Below are positions 25,018 through 34,673 of a stretch of 44,484 bases of DNA, piece after piece. The notes below the pieces were generated by a model. That model was not told the DNA's origin and ran no database searches. It saw nothing but the letters and a program-made list of their open reading frames with translations. The translations under genes were made by a program, and so were the position numbers. Position 1 is the stretch's first letter, and each line of letters begins with the position of its first letter. Source of the DNA: Christensenella sp. UBA5327 (GTDB lineage Bacteria > Bacillota > Clostridia > Christensenellales > Aristaeellaceae); NCBI GenBank assembly GCA_002411105.1, contig DHQX01000010.1, positions 406 through 44,889 on the forward strand. The letters run 5' to 3'.

Positions 25018-25648
25018 AATTGCACCATCGGTGTTGGCGGCGGATCCGCTGTATGTCCACCGGGATGTGAAGCGGCTGGTGGCTGCCGGGGCAGATGTGC
25101 TGCATCTGGACATCATGGACGGGCATTTTGTGCCCAACCTGTCCTTTGGCCCCGGGATGGTGGCGGCCCTGAGCCGGGACTTCCCGGAGGTCACCCGGGA
25201 TGTGCACCTGATGATCTCAAACCCGGGGCAGTATATTGATGCCTTTGCAAAGGCCGGGGCGGATGAGATCACCGTGCACAGCGAGGTTGAGGAGGATGTG
25301 CCGGGTCTGCTTGAGCGCATCAGAAACCTTGGGAAAAAGCCGGGCATCTCCATCAAGCCTGCCACCCGGGTGGAGGAGGTGCTTTCCTACCTTCCCTATT
25401 GTGACCTGGTTTTATTGATGACGGTGGAGCCAGGCTTTGGCGGGCAGAAGCTGATGCCGGAGTTGCTGGGGAAGCTGGGCCAGCTGCGCCAAGCGGGCTT
25501 CACGGGCCTCCTGAGCGTTGATGGCGGTGTGGGGGAAGGCAACTGCCAGATGGTGGCCCAGGCCGGTGCCACCCGCCTGGTGATGGGCACCGCGGCCTTT
25601 AGCGCGCCTGACGCCAGGGCGTTGTTTGAAAGGTGCCGGGCGCTTTGA
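25010..25648 (+). CDS. rpe: Ribulose-phosphate 3-epimerase
   Basis: A 212-residue TIM-barrel enzyme of the pentose-phosphate pathway, interconverting ribulose-5-P and xylulose-5-P. Seen are EIAPSVLAAD, LHLDIMDGHFVPNLSFGP, DVHLMI (metal-binding His), VEPGFGGQ and SVDGGV. ATG 25010 has GGAGGG upstream and overlaps the rsgA stop by 8 bases. The rsgA-rpe pair is conserved in Firmicutes. Confidence 0.97.
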   Translation: MIEIAPSVLAADPLYVHRDVKRLVAAGADVLHLDIMDGHFVPNLSFGPGMVAALSRDFPEVTRDVHLMISNPGQYIDAFAKAGADEITVHSEVEEDVPGLLERIRNLGKKPGISIKPATRVEEVLSYLPYCDLVLLMTVEPGFGGQKLMPELLGKLGQLRQAGFTGLLSVDGGVGEGNCQMVAQAGATRLVMGTAAFSAPDARALFERCRAL

Positions 25649-25656
25649 GGGGGGAT

Positions 25657-26472
25657 ATGCCCCGGTTTGAGTATAAAATCTCCCTGGGCCAGAACTTCCT
25701 GTTTGATCAGGCACTGCTAAGGCGGCTGGTGGACGCCAGTGCCGTGGGCCCGGAGGACCGGGTGCTTGAAATCGGCGCTGGCCGGGGGGATTTGACCCAG
25801 GCCCTGGCTGGGCGCGTGCAGCATGTGACCGCGGTGGAAATTGATGAGCGGCTGATCCCAATCCTCCATGAGCGCTTTGCGGATATGCCCCAGGTGTCCA
25901 TCGTCCAGGGGGACATTATGGACCTGGACCTGGCAGCGCTGATGGGGGCGGCCACCCCCTTTCATGTGGTGGCCAACCTTCCCTATTATCTGACCACCCC
26001 CATCCTGACCTTGCTGCTGAAGACGGGTTTACCCATCCGCTCCATCAGCGTCATGGTGCAGCTGGAGGCGGCGCAGCGGCTGACGGCAAAGGCCGGCAGT
26101 TCGGACTATGGCCCGCTGGCGGTGCTGGCGGCCTACCGGGGTGAGGTCCGCGCCGCGGTCCATGTCCCCGCCCGGATGTTCACCCCGCCGCCCAAGGTGG
26201 ACAGCGTTTTTATCACCTTGCCATATCACAGGGAGAGGAGCCCACGGCCCCGGGATGAGGAGATGTTTTTCCGTTTGCTGAATGTCGCCTTTGCCATGCG
26301 CCGAAAAACCCTGGTGAACAACCTGATGCCTGCCTTCTCCCTCAGCCGGGAGGCGGCGGCTCACATGGTGACCAGCCTGGGCTTGCCGGCCACCGTCCGG
26401 GGAGAACGGCTGAGTCTCCATGAATTCATCGCCCTGTCCGATGCGCTCACACAGATTTCAAGGCGGAATTAA
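25657..26472 (+). CDS. rsmA: 16S rRNA dimethyladenosine transferase RsmA/KsgA
   Basis: A 271-residue SAM methyltransferase that dimethylates two adjacent adenines near the 3' end of 16S rRNA. Motifs are LGQNFLFD, VLEIGAGRGDLTQAL, AVEIDERL and the catalytic NLPYYLTTPI. ATG 25657 follows GAGGGGGG and begins 8 bases after rpe. It is the last gene of the long operon. Kasugamycin resistance is the expected phenotype of loss. No intrinsic terminator is evident before the next promoter. Confidence 0.96.
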   Translation: MPRFEYKISLGQNFLFDQALLRRLVDASAVGPEDRVLEIGAGRGDLTQALAGRVQHVTAVEIDERLIPILHERFADMPQVSIVQGDIMDLDLAALMGAATPFHVVANLPYYLTTPILTLLLKTGLPIRSISVMVQLEAAQRLTAKAGSSDYGPLAVLAAYRGEVRAAVHVPARMFTPPPKVDSVFITLPYHRERSPRPRDEEMFFRLLNVAFAMRRKTLVNNLMPAFSLSREAAAHMVTSLGLPATVRGERLSLHEFIALSDALTQISRRN

Positions 26473-26501
26473 ACAGATTTGTAACAATTATGTAATATCT
26501 A

Positions 26502-26530
26502 TTTACAAATAAGAAACAATATGGTATTGT
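26502..26530 (+). promoter_or_regulatory. Promoter of the multi-SH3 protein gene
   Basis: TTTACA (26502-26507), a 17-base spacer and TATTGT (26525-26530), inside an AT-rich island (26470-26530) that contrasts with the GC-rich surroundings. Confidence 0.7.
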
Positions 26531-26559
26531 GTGCTCATCAAGCATTAAAGGCAGGTGTC

Positions 26560-28482
26560 ATGATGAAACGCGCATTTTCCGTCAGGAGTTTTCTGGGTCT
26601 GGTACTGGTGGTCACCCTGATGGCCGGGCTCATGCCCGCCTATGCGGTGAACTTTCAGACCATCAGACCCGGCGACCAGGGGGAAGATGTGCGCCAGATG
26701 CAGCGGGCCCTTTCCTTTCTGGGTTATCCGCTCAACGATGACGGCAAATATGGCGAGCAGACCACCAACGCCGTGCAGTTGTTTCAAGCCCGGATGCGGC
26801 TTCGTCAGGACGGCCTGGCAGGGGACAGGACGCTGACGGCGCTGTATAGCCTGGCGCCCCAGTTCAAGCCTGGGCAGCAGGGAAGCGACCAGCCGGTCAG
26901 CCCTCAGCCTGCGGCACCCCAGCCCGAGGCCGCTGCCTCCTATGACAGCGCCACGGTCTACACCCCCAATCAGGGCAGCCTGAACCTCAGGCGCACAGCC
27001 AGCCGGGGTCAGAACACCTTCTATCAGATTCCCTATGGCGAGGTGGTGCGGGTGCTGGGCCTTTCCGGTCAATGGGTGCGGGTTGAAGCCCAGGGCCGCG
27101 TAGGCTATGTGCAGCAGGATTTTCTGCGCCCTGGCAGCGTGCCAGTGGCACCTGTGGTCACGGCCCCGCCCCTTGTGACCCCTGCGCCCCAGGCGCCAGA
27201 AACGGAGCGGCCCTCCTCCGGCACCGCCCAGGTGATCACCGCCAATCGGGGCAGCCTGAACCTCAGGCGCACAGCCAGCCGAGGGCAGAACACCTTCTAT
27301 CAGATTCCCTATGGCACCATTGTGAATATCCTTGGCACCAGCGGACAATGGACCCAGGTGGAGACCGATGGCCGGGTGGGCTTTGTGCAGTCCTCATTCC
27401 TTAAGCCGGCGGGCAGCGTGCCCACCGCCGCCCCCATCCAGACACAGGCACCCGCGGTGACCCCCGCGCCAACAGCGGGCAGCCATGCCGCCCGTGCCAC
27501 GGCCTTCACCCCCAATGGCGGCTCCCTCAACCTGCGTGCCCAGGCGCGCACCGGCAACAACATCATCGGCACCATTCCCCATGGCGGGGACTTGATCGTG
27601 CTCAGTTCCGGCGCCAGCTGGAGCCAGGTGATGTTTGAGGGCGGCATGGGCTGGGTGATGAACTCCTTCCTGCGCTATGGCGCGCCAGCTGCCCCTGCCA
27701 CGCCGGAGGTGACGCCTGCACCAGACCCCTCAAATGCCCCTGCTGCCGATTTTCCGCGCGTTCTGCGTGCCGGGGATAAGGGGGATGATGTGCGGCTGAT
27801 GCAGGAGAAGCTGAAGGCGCTTGGTTATGACAGCCCTGTGAACGGAAACTTTGATCAGGCCACCCGGGCCGCGTTCCAGCGTTTCCAATCCTTGAACGGC
27901 TTGATAGAGGACGGGGTTTTGGGCAGCCGATCAGCCAGCGTCCTGCAAAGCGGTTCTGCCAAGAGGGCTGATAGCGCTGGCGATACCGGCAGTGCTGATC
28001 CAGGTGCCGTTGACACCAGTGGAGCCATTGGCAACGGGCCCTCGGGCGGACAGGTGAAACTGCTGCACTGGTACAATGATATCAAGCCAAAAGTGTCCAC
28101 AGGCCAGCGCCTGGAGGTTTACCACCCGGCCAGCCGCATCAATTTCACCCTGCGGGTTTATTCCCGCGGCTCCCACGCGGATTCGGAGCCGCTGACCTTG
28201 AGGGACACCCAGTTGATGAACAAGGCCTTTGGCCCTGCCTCCTGGAACATCAACATCGTTTATGTCAGGCTGCCTGATGGCCGCTGGACCATGGCCAGCA
28301 TGCACAACAAGCCCCACCTTTCCGGCAACATCAAGGACAACGGCTTTGACGGGCACCTGTGCGTGCATTTCCTGAGGGATCTGGATGAGGTCACCCGCAA
28401 TGATCCTAACTACGGCCTTTCCAACCAGAAAGCCATGCGCAAGGCTTGGGAACGCCTGACGGGAGAGACGCTGGAAAACTAG
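26560..28482 (+). CDS. Secreted peptidoglycan-binding/SH3 protein with unassigned C-terminal domain
   Basis: A 640-residue exported protein. A signal peptide (1-29) is followed by a peptidoglycan-binding domain (about 34-97: GDQGEDVRQMQRALSFLGYP), three bacterial SH3 domains (about 128-190, 225-285 and 310-375), a second peptidoglycan-binding domain (about 402-460) and a C-terminal domain (about 500-640), joined by Pro/Ala/Thr linkers. The C-terminal domain carries SMHNKPHLSG and GHLCVHFLRD (His599, Cys601, His603). The His/Cys spacing recalls, without matching, L,D-transpeptidase active sites, so a wall-modifying enzyme is a guess. ATG 26560 follows AGGCAGGTG; the next codon is also ATG. Confidence 0.85.
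   Translation: MMKRAFSVRSFLGLVLVVTLMAGLMPAYAVNFQTIRPGDQGEDVRQMQRALSFLGYPLNDDGKYGEQTTNAVQLFQARMRLRQDGLAGDRTLTALYSLAPQFKPGQQGSDQPVSPQPAAPQPEAAASYDSATVYTPNQGSLNLRRTASRGQNTFYQIPYGEVVRVLGLSGQWVRVEAQGRVGYVQQDFLRPGSVPVAPVVTAPPLVTPAPQAPETERPSSGTAQVITANRGSLNLRRTASRGQNTFYQIPYGTIVNILGTSGQWTQVETDGRVGFVQSSFLKPAGSVPTAAPIQTQAPAVTPAPTAGSHAARATAFTPNGGSLNLRAQARTGNNIIGTIPHGGDLIVLSSGASWSQVMFEGGMGWVMNSFLRYGAPAAPATPEVTPAPDPSNAPAADFPRVLRAGDKGDDVRLMQEKLKALGYDSPVNGNFDQATRAAFQRFQSLNGLIEDGVLGSRSASVLQSGSAKRADSAGDTGSADPGAVDTSGAIGNGPSGGQVKLLHWYNDIKPKVSTGQRLEVYHPASRINFTLRVYSRGSHADSEPLTLRDTQLMNKAFGPASWNINIVYVRLPDGRWTMASMHNKPHLSGNIKDNGFDGHLCVHFLRDLDEVTRNDPNYGLSNQKAMRKAWERLTGETLEN
26973..27315 (+). repeat. Near-identical 67-bp duplication in SH3 domains 1 and 2
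   Basis: Segments 26973-27039 and 27249-27315 match at 65 of 67 bases, while flanking sequence of the same two domains is much more diverged. This suggests recent gene conversion or duplication. Confidence 0.85.
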
Positions 28483-28539
28483 TGCCAGGCAAATGAGCCA
28501 AGTCACTGGCTTGCCGGTGACCTGGCGATTGAACATGGT

Positions 28540-28577
28540 AAAAAAAGCAGGAGGGCGGCCGGATGGCTGCCCTCCTG
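28540..28577 (-). terminator. Rho-independent terminator of the rimO-pgsA-recA operon
   Basis: On the minus strand a 9-bp stem CAGGAGGGC (28569-28577) / GCCCTCCTG (28548-28556) is followed by GCTTTTTTT (28540-28547). It lies 16 bases beyond the recA stop. Confidence 0.92.
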
Positions 28578-28592
28578 GGGTGATGACGGATA

Positions 28593-29672
<1,080 letters not shown>

Positions 29673-29692
29673 TGTGTCTTCCTTTCAGCGCC

Positions 29693-30229
29693 TTATTTGT
29701 GCGCGCTTTGCTTGATGATATCCTGTCGGAACAGGTCTTTGCCGCTGATAAAATACTGGATGCCGCTGATCAGCGTGAACAGGGCCATTAAAACCGCCAG
29801 CGTCAGCGTCAGCCACTGGGCTGCCCCTAAAAGGGCGGTCAGGATGCTGAGGAATTGGATGTTGGTCTTGATTTTCCCCAGGTTGCCCGCGGGAATCACG
29901 ATGCACTGGTTCACCGCCACCAGGCGCAGGCCATCCACCGCCAGCTCCCGGATCACCACGATGCAGACGGCCCACCAGTAATAATCCCCCCGGGCCAGCA
30001 ATGCCACCATCATGGTGAGCACCAGGATCTTGTCTGCCACCGGATCCGCGAACTTGCCGAAGTTGGTGACAATGCCCTGCTTCCTGGCGATGTAGCCGTC
30101 AAAAAAGTCGGTCAGGCAGGCGGTGATAAAAAGGATCGCCGCCAGCACGTTCAGGTCGCTCATCGTCAATAGCAGGCACAGCGGGATGATCGCTACCCGC
30201 AGGAGGGTCAGTTTATTGGGCAGATTCAT
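29693..30229 (-). CDS. pgsA: CDP-diacylglycerol-glycerol-3-phosphate 3-phosphatidyltransferase
   Basis: A 178-residue membrane enzyme that makes phosphatidylglycerol-phosphate, the precursor of phosphatidylglycerol and cardiolipin. The CDP-alcohol phosphotransferase motif is complete (DFFDGYIARKQG, then FGKFADPVADK), and hydrophobic segments span the rest. It begins with MNLPNKLTLLRV, typical for the family. It starts 10 bases after rimO and precedes recA. Confidence 0.96.
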   Translation of the reverse strand: MNLPNKLTLLRVAIIPLCLLLTMSDLNVLAAILFITACLTDFFDGYIARKQGIVTNFGKFADPVADKILVLTMMVALLARGDYYWWAVCIVVIRELAVDGLRLVAVNQCIVIPAGNLGKIKTNIQFLSILTALLGAAQWLTLTLAVLMALFTLISGIQYFISGKDLFRQDIIKQSAHK

Positions 30230-30239
30230 GCGTGTTACC

Positions 30240-31547
30240 TCATTCTTTGCTTGCCTGGGCTTCCAGGTCGTAGGTATCGGCCTGGGTGATGCGGGCCATC
30301 ACCATATCGCCGGGGCGCAAGGGATCTTCACTGTCAAGCCGGATGATGCCGTCACTGTCCGGTGCCTCCCACTGGGAGCGGGCGGTGTAGCGGCCGCCTT
30401 CCCGGCCGGTGACCAGAAGCCGCTCAAGGTTCCCCACGCGCAGGCGGTTTCGCTCAAGGCTGATGCCTGCCTGTAGCTGCATCACCGCCTCAAGCCTGTT
30501 GGCCTTTGTGCCCTCAGGCACCTGATGCGGCATCTTTTCAGCCGGGGTATCCTCCTCGGGGGAGAAGGCAAAAGCGCCCAGCCGGTCAAAGCGCACGGCC
30601 TGCATGAAGGCTGTCAGCTGGTCAAAATCCGCCTGGCTCTCGCCGGGGAAGCCCACAATCACCGTGGTGCGCAGGGCAAAGCCCTTCTCCCGGGCGTATG
30701 CCAAAAGCTTCCGGGTTCTTTGGATATCCCCGCGGCGGTTCATGGCGCGCAGCACCTGGGGGGCGGCATGCTGCAGGGGCAGATCCAGGTATTTGCAGAT
30801 GTTGGGGCGGGAGGCCATCAGGTCAATCAGCGCCTCATCAATCTCATCCGGATAGCAATACAGCACCCGGAGCCAGTCGATGCCGGGGATGCTTGATGCC
30901 TGATCAAGCAGCTGTCTCAGGGAGGCGCCTTTCAGGTCCCGGCCATAGCGTGAAGTGTCCTGGGCGATCAGAATCTGCTCCCGGGCACCCCTTTTGGCCA
31001 GGCCCCGCATCTCCGCCAGGATATCCGCCATGGGCCGGGAGCGGAACGCGCCCCGGATGCCCGGGATCGCGCAGTAGGCACAGCGGTTGTCACAGCCCTC
31101 AGCAATGCGCACATAGGCGGAATATGAGGGGGTGGTAAGCACCCGGCCGCAGGCGTTGAAATGGTTATCCCGCGTGGTGTCACTGGCTTTTTCCCCCTGG
31201 AGCGCCCTGCGGATAAACCCGGCCAGCTGCGGATATTGGGATACTCCGGTCAAGACATCAATCTCCGGGATATCCGCCAGCAGCTCCTTTTCATAGCGCT
31301 GGGCCAGACAGCCCGTGACGCACAGCACCTGGCAGCGGCCGGTCTTCTTGTGCTGGGCCATTTCCAGGATGGCGTCGATGGACTCCTCCTTGGCGGAGGT
31401 GATAAAGCCGCAGGTGTTGACGATCAGCACCTCGGCCTGGGCAGGATCGGTCACAAAACTAAAACCGTCTTCTTGAAGGAAAGACAGCATTTCTTCCGTA
31501 TCCACACGGTTTTTAACACAGCCCAAGGAAATGACCCCTACATTCAT
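30240..31547 (-). CDS. rimO: Ribosomal protein S12 methylthiotransferase RimO
   Basis: A 435-residue radical SAM enzyme that methylthiolates an Asp of ribosomal protein S12. An N-terminal UPF0004 domain (ISLGCVKNRVDTE, VNTCGF, CVTGCLAQRY; three cluster-binding cysteines) is followed by the radical SAM core (EGCDNRCAYCAIPGIRG) and a C-terminal TRAM domain. It heads the rimO-pgsA-recA operon and has a good promoter 43 bases upstream. Confidence 0.96.
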   Translation of the reverse strand: MNVGVISLGCVKNRVDTEEMLSFLQEDGFSFVTDPAQAEVLIVNTCGFITSAKEESIDAILEMAQHKKTGRCQVLCVTGCLAQRYEKELLADIPEIDVLTGVSQYPQLAGFIRRALQGEKASDTTRDNHFNACGRVLTTPSYSAYVRIAEGCDNRCAYCAIPGIRGAFRSRPMADILAEMRGLAKRGAREQILIAQDTSRYGRDLKGASLRQLLDQASSIPGIDWLRVLYCYPDEIDEALIDLMASRPNICKYLDLPLQHAAPQVLRAMNRRGDIQRTRKLLAYAREKGFALRTTVIVGFPGESQADFDQLTAFMQAVRFDRLGAFAFSPEEDTPAEKMPHQVPEGTKANRLEAVMQLQAGISLERNRLRVGNLERLLVTGREGGRYTARSQWEAPDSDGIIRLDSEDPLRPGDMVMARITQADTYDLEAQASKE

Positions 31548-31589
31548 CTGCTATCTTGTCCCGCCCCTCATCATCTCAAACACTCATTT

Positions 31590-31618
31590 ATTTTACCATA
31601 CGCGGCGGACAGTAACAA
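31590..31618 (-). promoter_or_regulatory. Promoter of rimO-pgsA-recA
   Basis: On the minus strand TTGTTA (31613-31618), a 17-base spacer and TAAAAT (31590-31595), giving a leader of about 35 bases to the rimO start. Confidence 0.75.
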
Positions 31619-31653
31619 GGGTTTGGACAGCGAAACAAGAACAAGAGTTCGCA

Positions 31654-32247
31654 TTATTTGCGCATCCGCCGCTTGATCACCTCAGGCCGGGCGATGGAAA
31701 AGCCAAAGAAGCCCTCCGCCGCCGTGAGCCCCACATACTCCCCATGGGAATAGGCGATGAGGTCTGCTTTATGGAAGTCGATTTTTCCCGCCTGATCCAT
31801 CAGGGATTCCTCGATGCCCATGCTGATGATCTCCCCGATGAACATGGTGTGGGAGCCGAGGGGCAGCACTTCTTTCACCTGGCAGGCCAGGTAAGCCGGG
31901 CTCTGGGCGATGGCGGGGGCGTGCAGCAGCCCCGCCACCGGCACCGGCGAGAGCCCGCACAGAGCGAACTTGTCATGGTCCCGCCCTGATCGCACGCCGC
32001 ACAGGTCACAGGCCTTCAGCAGCGGCCTGTTCACCAGGTTGACCACAAACTCCTCCGTGTTCCGGATGATATCGTGGGAATGGCGCTCCGGGCGGATGGA
32101 GACCGAGACCATGGGCGGATCGGAGTTGACCGTGCCCGCCCAGGCCACGGTGATGATGTTGGGGCGCAAAGCATCCCCTGCGCAGGATACCATCACCACC
32201 GGCGTGGGGTTGAGCAGGGTGCCGGGCTTGACGCTGATAAAGGACAT
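31654..32247 (-). CDS. Flavin reductase-like FMN-binding protein
   Basis: A 197-residue cytosolic protein of the flavin reductase/NADH:FMN oxidoreductase family. Seen are PVVMVSCAGDALRPNIITVAW, MVSVSIRPERHSHDII, NTEEFVVNLV and the C-terminal HTMFIGEIISMGIEE strand pair typical of the split-barrel flavin fold. Its electron partner is unknown. ATG 32247 follows AGGAGGAAAGC and lies 16 bases after the binding-protein gene, so it may be the end of the polA-coaE operon. Confidence 0.88.
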   Translation of the reverse strand: MSFISVKPGTLLNPTPVVMVSCAGDALRPNIITVAWAGTVNSDPPMVSVSIRPERHSHDIIRNTEEFVVNLVNRPLLKACDLCGVRSGRDHDKFALCGLSPVPVAGLLHAPAIAQSPAYLACQVKEVLPLGSHTMFIGEIISMGIEESLMDQAGKIDFHKADLIAYSHGEYVGLTAAEGFFGFSIARPEVIKRRMRK

Positions 32248-32263
32248 GCTTTCCTCCTGAGAA

Positions 32264-33835
32264 CTAATACGCGCTTTCAATGCCGCGCAGCACTTCCGGC
32301 TCTCTGACGTCCCGGACGCTGGTGAACATGCGCCGGGTGAGGATGGCGCCGTTTCTGTAATACAGGCTGATGAAGGGGATATCCTGGAGGAAGAGGCTCT
32401 GGATGGCGCCCAGCTTCTCCCGGTATTGTTCCCGGCTCATGGTTTTGCGCAGCTCATCAAAGAGCTTGTCCATGGCCGTATTCTTATAGCGTGTGAAGTT
32501 GCCGGTGTTGCCGCTGATGAGCATGAAGCCGGGGTCCGGCGTGAAGTCCATGTTGAAGCTGGCCAGGCACAGGTCAAAGCTCCCGGCTTCCAGTTTTTCC
32601 ACCGCTTCCTTAAAGGACATGGGGGTGAGCCGCGCCTCGATGCCCACTGCCGCCAGCTGAGAGACGATCAACCCCGCGGCTGCAAGCCGGGCGCTGTTGT
32701 CCTGCTCCTCATAGGCGTAAAAGCGCAGGGACAGATTGGCCAGTTTGCCATCACGCATCATGTCCCGGACGCCGTCGTTGTTGCTGTCGGTCCATCCGGC
32801 CTCGTCCAGCAGGCGCTTGGCCTCCTCGGGGTTGTAGTGCACCGCGTCATCCTCCGCCCGGTACATCCAGGTGCCTCTGGGCAGGGGGGTGTCTGTGCGC
32901 TGGGCCATGCCCATATAGGCATTTTCGGCGATGGCATCCAGGTTGAGCGCAAAGCGGATGGCCTGGCGCACCTTGATGTCCTTCAGCTCATAGGAGCGGT
33001 GGTTGAGCTGGAGGGTCTCCAGCTGCTTGGTGCGGTAATTCAGGTGCAAGGAGTTGATGCCGGAGCGGTACTGGGCCGCGGTCAGCGACCGGGTGAGCAC
33101 CGCGTCCACCCGGTTGTACTCGTAGCTGGAGATGAGTTCCCGGTTGGCGGTGTGGAAGATCACGTTGATTTCCTTGATTTTGGGCGCGGCACTCCACCAG
33201 CGGGAGTTGGCGGTGAGCCAGAGGTAGTCCTTGGTCAGGAACTGCTCCACGACATAGGGCCCGGTGCCTGCCGGCACATCCGCCTGCACCTGGGCGGCGG
33301 GCAGGATGGGAAAATTCATCGCATACAGAAAACCGAAGTTGCGCCGCGGGGTTTTGATGATGACGGTGTTATCCCCGCTGGCGGAGGCCTCCGTCACAAA
33401 ATACTTGAGGGATGAGTAGACCCCCTTGTTGGCGTTGGTCTCATCATTGGCCAGGCGCAGGATCTCCTGGATGGTGGCCACCACATCAGCCGCGGTCAGC
33501 GGGCTGCCATCATGGAAGGTGACCCCTTCCCGCAGGTTGAATTGCCAGCTGGCACCATCAGCGGAGGGCTCCCACCGTTCAGCCAGGGCGGGCTGGGGCA
33601 GGTATTCATCGTCCAGGGCCACCAGCCCCTCATACACCAGGGCGTTCAGGGACATAAACTCCCGCTCCACCGCCATCAGGGGGTTGAAGCGCGCAGTGGT
33701 GGTGGAGACGATGCCCAGAATCAGGGTATCCTTCTGCTGATTGCCATTGGCCAAGCCCTGAAGCCAGGGAAACATCAGGCACAACGCCAGGCACAGCGCC
33801 CTTTTCCAGTTGGTCCTGTTCAAAATATATCGCAT
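32264..33835 (-). CDS. Extracellular solute-binding protein, family 5 (peptide type), without transporter genes
   Basis: A 523-residue exported protein that would deliver peptides or similar solutes to an ABC importer. After a signal sequence (about 1-30, no lipobox cysteine), it shows family 5 hallmarks: LVYEGLVALDDEYLPQPALA, WQFNLREGVTFHDGSPLTA, KVRQAIRFALNLDAI and EEAKRLLDEAGW. No permease or ATPase is in the window. The annotated ATG 33835 has AAGGTGAT upstream but lies 206 bases inside the transglycosylase gene. TTG 33823 (12 bases downstream, giving MNRTNWKRALCL) is an attractive alternative start if a T is missing here. Confidence 0.85.
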   Translation of the reverse strand: MRYILNRTNWKRALCLALCLMFPWLQGLANGNQQKDTLILGIVSTTTARFNPLMAVEREFMSLNALVYEGLVALDDEYLPQPALAERWEPSADGASWQFNLREGVTFHDGSPLTAADVVATIQEILRLANDETNANKGVYSSLKYFVTEASASGDNTVIIKTPRRNFGFLYAMNFPILPAAQVQADVPAGTGPYVVEQFLTKDYLWLTANSRWWSAAPKIKEINVIFHTANRELISSYEYNRVDAVLTRSLTAAQYRSGINSLHLNYRTKQLETLQLNHRSYELKDIKVRQAIRFALNLDAIAENAYMGMAQRTDTPLPRGTWMYRAEDDAVHYNPEEAKRLLDEAGWTDSNNDGVRDMMRDGKLANLSLRFYAYEEQDNSARLAAAGLIVSQLAAVGIEARLTPMSFKEAVEKLEAGSFDLCLASFNMDFTPDPGFMLISGNTGNFTRYKNTAMDKLFDELRKTMSREQYREKLGAIQSLFLQDIPFISLYYRNGAILTRRMFTSVRDVREPEVLRGIESAY

Positions 33836-34673
33836 ATGCGTCCATCACCTTCCTCACATAATCCCGGGTATTTGACATGGGCAGCTCATCAACGGTGAGC
33901 GTTTTTTTGTCATGGGCATATTTGAGCGCCCAGAGCTTCACGTTATTGAGCCCCGCGTGGTAGGCAGCTGCCACCATCACAGGCTCGCCGCCGAAATGGT
34001 TGCTCAGATAGCTCAGATAATAGGCCCCGTACTGGATGTTCAGCTGGGGATCAAAAAGCCGGTCGATGCTGTAGTTGGCCGTGCCCAGGCGGCCGGAGAG
34101 CCACACGCCGGTGTCCGGCATGATCTGCATCAGGCCCCGGGCATCGGCTGAGGAGACCGCGCGGGGCAGGAAATTGCTCTCACACTTGATCACCGCCGCC
34201 ACAAAGGCGGGGTTGATTTGGTATTCAGCCGAATAGGAGTTGATCAACCCTTGGAAACCGGACTGGTCCCGGTGCCTGAGATGGTTCTCCACCTTGCTTT
34301 CCTGCTGGCGGCGGATAGCCTCCCGCTCCTCCTCCAGGGCATGGAGTCTGCCGGTTTGCTGAATGAGCGCGATGGCAAGAACCGCCAGGACCACCGCCAG
34401 GATGCCAAAGAACACGCCCGCTGCCACGGGGAAACGCCCTTTTGGAGGCTTTTTCGCCTGCGATCGTTTTTGCCGACCGGCCTGCTGCGGAGCCTCCTGA
34501 GGCTGAGGCTTCTGGATGAGCCGCTGACGCCGTGGCTTCCTGCGCGCCTGAGGCCGGGGGTCGGCCTTGGGCGGGTTGTGGTGGGGGATATGCTTCACCT
34601 GCGCGCCCTCCGGGGTGAAGGGCTTAGCGCCGGGCTGGGTTTTGCGGTTGACACTCCAGGGGGATTCAGACAA
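33630..34673 (-). CDS. Membrane-anchored lytic transglycosylase (SLT family), probable 3' frameshift
   Basis: As read, 347 residues. A basic, Pro/Gln-rich cytosolic segment (1-79), a membrane helix (about 80-103), a short coiled coil (110-130) and an SLT domain (about 138-284) cleave peptidoglycan outside the membrane. Visible are CESNFLPRAVSSADARGLMQ with the catalytic Glu, then AAAYHAGLNNV. Relatives end shortly after a segment like RDYVRKVMDAY. Here the frame runs on for about 63 residues of low-quality sequence across the next gene. One extra T in the T-run at 33822-33825 would give a stop at residue 285. It overlaps the coaE stop by 8 bases. Confidence 0.85.
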   Translation of the reverse strand: MSESPWSVNRKTQPGAKPFTPEGAQVKHIPHHNPPKADPRPQARRKPRRQRLIQKPQPQEAPQQAGRQKRSQAKKPPKGRFPVAAGVFFGILAVVLAVLAIALIQQTGRLHALEEEREAIRRQQESKVENHLRHRDQSGFQGLINSYSAEYQINPAFVAAVIKCESNFLPRAVSSADARGLMQIMPDTGVWLSGRLGTANYSIDRLFDPQLNIQYGAYYLSYLSNHFGGEPVMVAAAYHAGLNNVKLWALKYAHDKKTLTVDELPMSNTRDYVRKVMDAYAIYFEQDQLEKGAVPGVVPDVSLASGLGQWQSAEGYPDSGHRLHHHCALQPPDGGGAGVYVPERPGV

